Below the pieces are notes generated by a model, which saw only the letters and a list, made by a program, of their open reading frames with translations, searched no databases and had not been told where the DNA came from. Below, piece by piece: positions 57,046 through 64,000 of a stretch of DNA of 64,000 nt (the first letter of the stretch is position 1; each line of letters opens with the position of its first letter). This DNA is from Leptura quadrifasciata (taxonomy: Eukaryota; Arthropoda; Insecta; Coleoptera; Cerambycidae). The stretch covers positions 9,654,171 to 9,718,170 of the forward strand of contig OY776678.1 of the NCBI GenBank assembly GCA_963675555.1, in the 5' to 3' direction. Position numbers and translations under genes: made by a program.

Positions 57046-57345
57046 CTAAATTCAAAATCCTTAAGCACTTAACAGTCACAGGCCATGTCACTGCACTTCG
57101 GTGATATGTTAAGTCACTGTCACTGGCACGGGGTGAACTGTGGTGTTGGGGTTGAACACTGTGAGGCTCTCGGCGGTCCCCCGTGTTGTCAGCGCTACCG
57201 ACTATAGCCGTATAACAACGCGTATTTGCATCAGTAGGATGCTGGGCTCCGGAGGTGGGGATGTGGATCCGGGCGTTCGCGTAGTGGGGCCCGCGCTCCG
57301 CCAATCGCGAACTCCCATATTCCGATATACAATAGTATATAAATT
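57046..57345 (-). promoter_or_regulatory. Candidate promoter, 5' UTR and two uORFs of host gene
   Basis: The GC-rich block continues to about 57,310. Minus-strand TTTATATAC at about 57,344-57,336 could be a TATA box, placing transcription start near 57,310. Two short upstream ORFs lie in the presumed leader: ATG at 57,231 with nine codons before TAG, and ATG at 57,086 with five codons before TAA, in frame with the main start. An acceptor-like TTTGAATTTAG ends at 57,046, so an alternative is that the exon begins there by splicing. Evidence is sequence pattern only. Confidence 0.35.
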
Positions 57346-57984
57346 GTATGGATTATTTATTTATTCTACATCTTATATATGTATTTATGTGAATATATGT
57401 ATAGGAGCAAAAGGATTACACGTTTCTTTCTTTTTCTTTTCTTCTGATGCTGATTTTAATGGCGCACTCAATCAATAAGATTGCAATTTAGATTACGCTA
57501 TACTTTTCGCGACGATTCTAGTTATTCATATGCATAACAATTATTGCCTAGTTATGATTTACGCCGAGTCGAATCGACGAAAAAAATAAAGTTGCGGTTT
57601 TTATTTGCCTACCGATTTGTCTGAAACGACTCCAATTTATTTCAATTCTAATATCTGTTGGAAGTAACGCATAAATGTTTCTTTAAGGAAACAATATTAA
57701 GAATATATATATGGGATTGAATTGTAATTGATTTAATAGTTGAAAATATCAGCGCACTGGAATAATTTCCCTTATTTGGCGGGTTGATTTAGTCTGTGAT
57801 TAACGATATGGTAGCATTCATTTGCCGTTGAAATTATACATTGATTAGTTTTATAGGCACAAATATAGCATAAATTATGAATTAACCATACAATAAACTG
57901 TATTACAGTTGTTCTGCATTGTAATATTTGTATTGTGAATTTTAAAGTTAACGATGAGTATAATAATAGTTTTGTTCTTATATA
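57311..57984. other. No recognisable gene
   Basis: AT-rich sequence between the host exon and the PLE; could hold upstream regulatory DNA, but no specific site is identified. Confidence 0.35.
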
Positions 57985-58040
57985 GGGGTTGTGTTAACGG
58001 GAATAGGCTAATAAATTATGGAAACCAATTTCTGGTAATT

Positions 58041-58080
58041 CTCGACGTTTCGATTTATTACCAAATCATCCTCAGGACTC
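58041..58080 (-). other. Hammerhead-like motif in PLE terminal repeat (left)
   Basis: Minus strand: CCTGAGGATGATTTGG then TAATAAATCGAAACGTCG. CTGAGGA, a GATTT/AAATC stem with a GGTAAT loop, and GAAAC-GTC follow the order of a hammerhead core, with one extra T between core and stem. The inverted partner at 61,452-61,490 (plus strand) has GATAC in place of GAAAC and a weakened stem. Confidence 0.45.
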
Positions 58081-58302
58081 CGTGAAAACAATAAACAATA
58101 CATAATTAATATAACTTATGGTCTATACATTAAAAATCTATCTAAAAACTTTAAAATCGACTAAAATTTGATTAACATTTCAGTATTCAGTTCAGTATTG
58201 AAATTTTACAGTGAAATGGTTAAAACAATTAATAAATAAATACAATGACTGTAAAAAACAACTTATATGTAATGTAATTTTTTTTAAATAAAATATTTAA
58301 CA

Positions 58303-59283
58303 CACTACAAAACAAAAACATAATTATATAAGCTACTCATATTCTTTCCTTTTATTTGAGTTTTCTATCGCATGTATTATCCTCTTCAAAAACAAATCAC
58401 CGAATCTACAAAATAATAGAATTATTGGAAAAAAGCCTCTGCGCCTGTAACGTTTATGTCAAAAGAACAATCAGGGTTATTTTTTATAAATAATATAAAT
58501 AAACAGAAATAATGTATTTTACTGACGTTTCGGAAAGTAGTCTCTTTCCGTTTTCAAAGCTTTTTCGAAGAACTCTTATTTGTTGTGTATGTTAAATACA
58601 CAGCTTTAAGATTCTGCTTATGTTATTTCCATAGATACTTACTACTTACACAGAACTGATGATATTTTCTTTTAGATAATATTGAGTTTGTTAAGTTCTT
58701 CTTTTAACATTGGTAGCCAGGTTGTACAAATATCTACAGAACAATTCGATATTCACTTATCTTAATTTAATAAGATTATTGCTGATTCTACACTACACTA
58801 CAAAACAAAAACATAATTATATAAGCTACTCATATTCTTTCCTTTTATTTGAGTTTTATATCGCATGTATTATCTTCTTCAAAAACAAATCACCGAATCT
58901 ACAAAATAATAGAATTATTGAAAAAAAGCCTCTGCGCCTGTAACGTTTATGTCAAAAGAACAATCAGGGTTATTTTTTTATAAATAATATAAATAAACAG
59001 AAATAATGTATTTTACTGACGTTTCGGAAAGTAGTCTCTTTCCGTTTTCAAAGCTTTTTCGAAGAACTCTTATTTATTGTGTATGTTAAATACACAGCTT
59101 TAAGATTCTGCTTATGTTATTTCCATAGATACTTACTACTTACACAGAACTGATGATATTTTCTTTTAGATAATATTGAGTTTGTTAAGTTCTTCTTTTA
59201 ACATTGGTAGCCAGGTTGTACAAATATCTACAGAACAATTCGACACGCATTTATCTTAATTTAATAAGATTATTGCTGATTCT
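58303..59283 (+). repeat. Two tandem 493-bp PLE terminal-repeat units
   Basis: Unit 1 is 58,303-58,795 and unit 2 is 58,796-59,283. They are nearly identical, with a handful of substitutions and single-base indels. Each holds CTGACGTTTCGGAAAGTAG followed by CTCTTTCCGTTTTCAAAGC (58,522-58,560 and 59,016-59,054). Its complement has GGAAAG-ACTA-CTTTCC-GAAACGTC, a stem followed by the GAAAC-GTC of hammerhead-type PLE motifs. High identity implies recent duplication or copying by the element. Confidence 0.92.
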
Positions 59284-59543
59284 TTAATTTTTCTTTTTTT
59301 GTTAAGCTACTCATATTCAGGAAGGAAAAAAATGTAAACTTAATAAAAGAACTCTTAGCTAATAATAAATATTAAACAAAGGAATTGAGCAAGTTCTAGA
59401 TACACAAAATATACAATTAAAATAATTTTACAAAATACCATACATAAGGAATCTTTCGAAAAAAATATGTACAACATTATATAATGATATTATTCTAATT
59501 ACATAAAAAAATTAAAACAAAAACAAAAACTTTTCTTACCAAA

Positions 59544-59890
59544 GTGAAAGTTAATACACCACAAGAATTGGAATCGGGCATTGTTTATAAAATGCCATGT
59601 AGCAGTTGTGAAAAGGTGTATATAGGCCAAACGGGTAAATATTTAAATACAAGGTTAAAAGAACGTAAAAATGATGAACAGAATATACATAACCCTCTTA
59701 TGAAAAAAAAGCTAATCCTACGGCATTGGCATAACAAAGCCTGAACAATCTTCAACAGTTTGATTTTAATGCAACAGAAATTATTGTCTTTAAAAAGAGA
59801 TTGTTAAATGAAATAATATCTATAAAAAAATACAACAATTCCGTGAATAAACGATCGGATGTGGAGAATCTAAACTCAAGTTACTTTAAT
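59544..59890 (+). pseudogene. Penelope-like GIY-YIG endonuclease
   Basis: TPQELESGIVYKMPCSSCEK is followed by VYIGQTGKYLNTRLKERKND, a clear GIY-YIG domain start (GIVYKMPC, VYIGQT) with the CxxC-like pair PCSSC characteristic of PLEs. After residue 60 a frameshift occurs; the next frames give HAITKPEQS-like and ESKLKLL-like ending near 59,890. The domain nicks DNA for target-primed reverse transcription. The RT is not found upstream, so the copy is dead. Confidence 0.8.
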
Positions 59891-60131
59891 TGAGAAAATA
59901 AAAATAAACAAATGTTATTATTTTCTCATAACCCAAAATTTTCTGAGTTGATTGATTTGAGTGATTTGATTACTGTTATCCGTCTCTTTGTTTTGTTGTA
60001 CTGTCGTGAGCAGAAAAAAATAGGACAACTTTTTTTTCTAATGTAAATCTGTCTCTATTTCAATATGTAACGTGTAGCCGAAATAAAACAGGTATCCCTT
60101 TTAATTTATTTTTTATTTTAATGCTGTAGTT

Positions 60132-60259
60132 ATTGCTATAGTAAATGATGGATGGTTATTGAGACAAATCGCACTGCTTTATAACATTAACAAAAATTTG
60201 GTGTGTAATATTTTAAGAAAGTGGAGAATAAACGGTACGATTAGTAGAAATCCTGGATC
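60132..60259 (+). repeat. Inverted copy of transposase N-terminal coding region (copy 2)
   Basis: The plus strand encodes DGWLLRQIALLYNINKNLVC and LRKWRINGTISRNPGS, then KDKGY. It is the reverse complement of the transposase start at 60,920-61,047 and shares diagnostic changes with the segment at 41,006-41,133. Confidence 0.9.
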
Positions 60260-60439
60260 AAAGGACAAAGGATATCATACTTAACAAGAAACTAACTATT
60301 AATATTTCGTTATTGCACCATTTCTATTTATAACTTCTATAAGTCTGCTTGGCATAGAATTAAATAACCTTATACAATAATCATTAGTAATAATATTTTG
60401 TGAATAATGATTGTGACACAGAAGGGAGCATAATATTGT

Positions 60440-61060
60440 CTAAAATCCTAATATACGTTTAACTATTAAATCATTCATCAATATGCCACAAAACACCAGG
60501 ACCACGTGCCGATATCCAAGCCCACATATTGACGGAAAATCTACCACTTTTATCATCGTCAGAATATATTTTCATCGAATCGTGTATTCGGAGGGCGGTA
60601 AACACGAAAACGACCGCTGTGTGTTGACTAGAAAGTTTTTTCGTGTATTTATAAAGATTACATTGTTCCAAAAATTTACGTCATGCGCTGAAAATTCAAG
60701 CGCAAATCCTACTCGAGCTTCTTTATGTTCAGCTTTAAGTAAGTATTTCTGTGCTGCTGCATGACAGCGTAGCTTCGATTCTCTTACTCGCGACCAGTAC
60801 TACTCGATCTAGGAAAATTCGTTTCTGCAGCAGCCTGAATAACTGAGTAAAATGGATTTTCTACTAAAGCATTTACCAATTGCAAATCTTGTTGTTGAGT
60901 TGATATCCTTCGTCGCCCTGATCCAGGATTTCTACTAATCGTACCGTTTATTCCCCACTTTCTTAAAATGTTACACACCGAATTTTTGTCAGTATTATAA
61001 TGCAGTGCAATTTGTCTCACAGACCATCCATCTTCTGCTCTAGCAATAACTAGCAGATAA
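60440..61060 (-). pseudogene. Tc1-like transposase, catalytic part deleted
   Basis: Minus-strand product: VRQIALHYNTDKNSVCNIL (first HTH), SGRRRISTQQQDLQLVNALV with the GRRR box between the two HTHs, FYSVIQAAAETNF, then a stop at about 60,786, LRCHAAAQKYLLKAEHKEAR and, in further frames, DDKSGRFSVNMWAWISARGP. An internal deletion near 60,410 removes the second Asp and the Glu. The 5' end of the coding region, including the start codon seen in copy 1, is also deleted. Confidence 0.82.
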
Positions 61061-61547
61061 TGTCACAAATATTAAAGTTAGATGTACACAACTAGATTTT
61101 AGCAAAGTACGGTTATAAGACTTGTCCTATTTTTTTTGCTCACAACCGTACCTACATGTTTGTTTGCAAATTTACTTACTCTTAACACCGGCTTATATTA
61201 CTATGTTTTTGTTTTATAGTGTGTTATATATTTTTTCGAAACAAAATACATATAAGTTGTTTTTTTACAATCATTGTAATTAATTACTCATTAATTGTTT
61301 GAACCATTTTCAGTTTAAAATTTCAATAACTAAAAGCAACTTCGTTTACATAATTTTACATAAATTTTAGTCGATTTTAAAGTTTTTAGATAGATTTTTA
61401 ATGTATAGACCATAAGTTATATTAATTATGTATTATTTATTGTATTCACAGAGTCCTGAGGATGATTAAATAATAAATCGATACGTCGACAATTATAAGA
61501 AATTGGTTTCCATAATTTGTTGGCCTATTCCCATTAACACAACCCCT

Positions 61548-62599
61548 TTAAAGTTAACGTCTAACTGGGATCAAATAGTTATTCTGAATTTTTCAGTCAT
61601 TCTTTCGCGATAAAAGTTGGCAAAGGTAACTTACTACATTAATATTAAGTAACAAAAGTAGTATTAATATCAATAAAAATAACTCTACATTTATTACAGG
61701 TTTGCCTCAATATGTTTTTTCAGGTCATTCATTATGGAAAAATGTAACAACTTAATAATTGTAAATAAAATGTAGGATACTGTTTAAGGCTTCACTTTTT
61801 GATGAAGACTTGCTTATGTGTGGTTTTAGATTTTACATGAAATTAATTTCTAAACTGTAGTTTGGTTGTAACATTACTATGCTCGTATACGTCTACTCGA
61901 TTTATATTTGTTGTTATTTTCCCCACGTATTCTGGAGTATAAGAAGACAAATCTCGAGAACGTAACAATATTTCATATTATCTTATATTTTTTAACGTTC
62001 TGTTTATCTATCTTTTTAGTTATTTACTCAATATATTTGTGTTAGTTTTTTATTTATAATTTGATTTAAAGCTATTAATAAAAATACACACAGGTTTTGA
62101 ATATCACCGGATCCTCCACCATTTTTAAGGCTTTAGACATACACCCATGCAAATGGATCAGACGTTACCGATCTTCCGGCAACCTCTGCAGCCAAACTTC
62201 ACCAACTATAACTTCCGCTTATCCTATCCGTCTTTACTGATATTTCATACCTTTGAATCTTTAAATCTTTTATGTCTCTTCCTTTATGTTTGTTCATGTT
62301 TGTTCCGTTTGTTCCTTATTTCCTTTTGTACATTTTTGTTTCTAAATTAATTTCTCATCGTAATTTTTCAACAAAAATCAAAATTATCAAAACCAAAGTT
62401 TAGGCCAGCCTATGTGCAGCCCGGCATTTACGTTTCGCAGAAGGTTCCTCGTTCAGATTGAGGTACTTGCGTTGGCATTAAAATTAAAAAAAAAATAAAG
62501 TGAGAGTATCTAAAACCAAGTTTAGTTATAAGTTTTTTAAAATCTGTTTTTATTAGATATAGAATATGTTACCACCTATTTTAATTCATCTTTTATGTG
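61548..62599. other. No recognisable gene
   Basis: AT-rich sequence; the open frame at 62,147-62,350 is hydrophobic and unrecognised. Confidence 0.35.
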
Positions 62600-62790
62600 A
62601 AAGGAGTTTAGGTTAAGTTTTAAATTATGCTTTAGCCAAACCAGTTCTATTCCGCCCGACCCTGCAACCCGCCACCGCGAACTACGCGGTGGTTGCATGG
62701 TTGGTCCCCGGAATAGGTTCTGGGGCTGCACATGTATTGTACTCATAATATATAATAAAGAAGTTTTGAATTTGAATTTGATGCAAATGG
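62600..62790 (+). mobile_element. Possible retroposon 3' end with hairpin and TTGAATT tail
   Basis: GC-richer segment with a stem CCACCGCG-AACTA-CGCGGTGG at about 62,671-62,692, then GGTCCCCGGAATAGGTTCTG and a tail AGTTTTGAATTTGAATTTGA at about 62,762-62,780. A hairpin followed by a short-word tail is typical of RTE/CR1-related LINE or SINE ends. The words ATGCAAATGGATC lie both at about 62,146 and just after the tail, which might be a target duplication. No coding part is recognised. Confidence 0.35.
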
Positions 62791-63309
62791 ATCGAACACT
62801 GTATTTTATTACAAAATGTTGAAGAAAGTAATAATACAAGATTACAAAGTTTTCAGTGACCTATCGTCTAAAATTAATTTTAAAATAGTTGGGGGGAGGT
62901 TTGTACCTTGGGCCCCTTTAAAAAAAAATTTACTATATCTTAAAAAAAGAAATTATATGTGAACTTTAATTAACATATGATAGTATGTAGTGTTTGCCTG
63001 GACTGGTTATGATAATTTTTAAAAAAATATGATTTAATATTATATGTGACATTTTGAAAATATTAACAATTAGCCCAACGTACAAGACCGACTTGTACCT
63101 TGGGCCCTAATATGGTTATTGGATTTTTAAGGACTACATCACTTATTTTATTGAAAATTACAAAGAAAAAACGAAAACACAATTAAAGTAGGATAATATT
63201 TTATGTCGATAGTCATTTTTACGAAACATGAAATTTGTCAGAAAATATTCTAATTAAACCAAAGTCTATTCAAAATTATAAGAAGTAAAATTTGCAGAAA
63301 TTTTCCGTA

Positions 63310-63530
63310 CATCACAGTTATTTTGATAGGTAGAAGCTTCTCCAGGGACTTTTTTTAAGTGATTTTGTAAAGTTGTCCTCGCCACATTGTACTGCCTTGC
63401 AGCATCGCGAACATGTAAATTTCCATTTTCGACAGCAAGAATAGCACATGTCAGGGCATCAACAGATACTTGTTTTGCACGTTTAACCCCTCTTTACTTC
63501 ATGGCATCTAAAAAAACGAGATCTATTATT
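63310..63530 (-). pseudogene. Pipsqueak-type HTH of a pogo/Tigger-like transposase
   Basis: The minus strand reads RAKQVSVDALTCAILAVENG, NLHVRDAARQYNVARTTLQN and HLKKVPGE. This is the HTH_psq fold (A-A-x-x-Y-x-V-x-x-T-T-L) found at the N-terminus of pogo/jerky-type transposases and insect Psq proteins. A stop precedes it (MK-stop-RGVKRAKQ) and no DDE domain follows within view. A transposon remnant is more likely than a host Psq gene. Confidence 0.65.
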
Positions 63531-63831
63531 GTAAGAGAAATTAGAAATATTAGGTTTAAAAACTATATTTTACAGAAAATAAATGTTCTTGTACCTTGGG
63601 TCGGCCAAAGGTACGAAACAGGCAGGTACAAAATTTTGGTGTTGACACATTATATTTATAGAAAATATACTAAATACCACAGGATGTCCTTTAAACTACT
63701 ACTCTATGTTCCCAAAATCCTAAAGTATGTCCCGATATTAACAAAAATTTCATGCAATACTTACTTCTCTTAATAAAATCCGCTAAATGATTTGGAGCAT
63801 TGGTGGTAAAATTGAATCTTAGCGTTTGGTA

Positions 63832-64000
63832 CTGTCGTGAGCAGAAAAAAATAGGACAACTTTTTTTTCTGATGTAAATCTGTCTCTATTTGAATATGTA
63901 ATGAGTAGCCGAAATAAAACAGATATCACTTTTAATTTATTTTTTATTTTAATGCTATAGTTATTGCTATAGTAAATGATGGATGGTTAATGAGATAAAT
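63832..64000 (+). mobile_element. Tc1-like element, copy 3, cut by window end
   Basis: Starts CTGTCGTGAGCAGAAAAAAA after TA at 63,830 and follows copy 2 (60,001 onward) almost base for base, including ATTGCTATAGTAAATGATGG, the start of the inverted transposase segment, at about 63,963. The rest lies beyond the window. Confidence 0.9.

Larger units (their letters stand above)
60001..61148 (-). mobile_element. Tc1-like (DD34E) element, copy 2
   Basis: Ends CTGTCGTGAGCAGAAAAAAA at 60,001 and its imperfect complement GCTCACAACCG at 61,148, each flanked by TA (59,999-60,000 and 61,149-61,150), a TA target duplication. The transposase runs on the minus strand. Positions 60,132-60,259 are the inverted copy of 60,920-61,047. 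It sits inside the PLE at 57,985-61,547. Length 1148 bp, against 1353 for copy 1, owing to deletions in the catalytic region. Confidence 0.92.
57985..61547 (+). mobile_element. Penelope-like element with tandem and inverted terminal repeats
   Basis: Ends are a roughly 340-bp inverted repeat: 57,985-58,322 and 61,196-61,547 (GGGTTGTGTTAACGGGAATA at the left, its complement at the right). The left part continues into two tandem 493-bp units (58,303-59,283). A GIY-YIG frame follows at 59,544. The RT core that should precede GIY-YIG is missing. A Tc1-like element (60,001-61,148) has inserted between the GIY-YIG gene and the right repeat. Tandem plus inverted terminal repeats and GIY-YIG are hallmarks of Penelope-like elements. 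Confidence 0.8.

Noticed and set aside
57038..57304. Minus-strand 88-residue protein upstream of the host exon
   Set aside because: It has no ATG start (it would begin TTG), overlaps the presumed 5' UTR and has no recognisable motif.
58301..59283. CRISPR array
   Set aside because: There are only two copies of a 493-bp unit without spacers, in eukaryotic transposon DNA.

Overview
This is a window of animal, almost certainly insect, nuclear DNA. It is AT-rich, has no operons or bacterial gene spacing, and is packed with decayed transposable elements of kinds typical of insect genomes: non-LTR retrotransposons (LINEs), IS630/Tc1/mariner DNA transposons, Penelope-like retroelements (PLEs) and small pol III-derived retroposons (SINEs). 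The order of insect cannot be fixed from the sequence alone. Nearly every open reading frame above 60 codons is either a transposon remnant or chance.

The one clear host-gene signal is at 57,045-56,534 on the minus strand. It is a GC-rich first coding exon with an ATG start, low-complexity Asn/Gln/Ser/Pro-rich composition, a PLDF motif resembling CtBP-binding motifs, and a consensus splice donor (GTAAGT). A candidate promoter and 5' UTR lie just upstream at 57,345-57,046. If that gene runs leftward, the transposon-rich region to its left could be its first intron or intergenic DNA.

Layout. 1-3.5 kb: unclassified repeats and one doubtful small gene. 3.5-6.0 kb: an IS630-like element with very long terminal inverted repeats (TIRs). 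6-15 kb: minus-strand LINE fossils and a 5S-rRNA-derived SINE present in two copies. 17-18.5 kb: an R2-type LINE with a restriction-like endonuclease. 19-28 kb: LINE fossils, a PLE fragment inside an inverted repeat, and a tRNA-derived SINE that splits a LINE. 28.5-30.4 kb: an IS630-like element with about 635-bp TIRs. 30.8-35.6 kb: two LINEs, the second (33,186-35,625) being the best preserved in the window. 37.9-41.7 kb: a LINE fossil, then an old long-TIR element into which a SINE and a Tc1-like DD34E element have inserted. 43-53.5 kb: more LINE pieces and another IS630-like fossil cut by a LINE. 55.0 kb: a second copy of the tRNA-derived SINE. 56.5-57.3 kb: the host exon. 58.0-61.5 kb: a PLE with tandem and inverted terminal repeats, into which a second Tc1-like element has inserted. 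63.3 kb: a pipsqueak-type helix-turn-helix fragment. 63.8 kb to the end: a third Tc1-like copy.

No CRISPR array, bacterial gene, virus or functional tRNA/rRNA gene is seen. The most interesting structures are the Tc1-like subfamily that carries an inverted copy of the start of its own transposase gene, the 5S-derived SINE, the PLE with hammerhead-like motifs, and the IS630-like elements with TIRs of about 500-640 bp. None of the mobile elements looks capable of autonomous movement.
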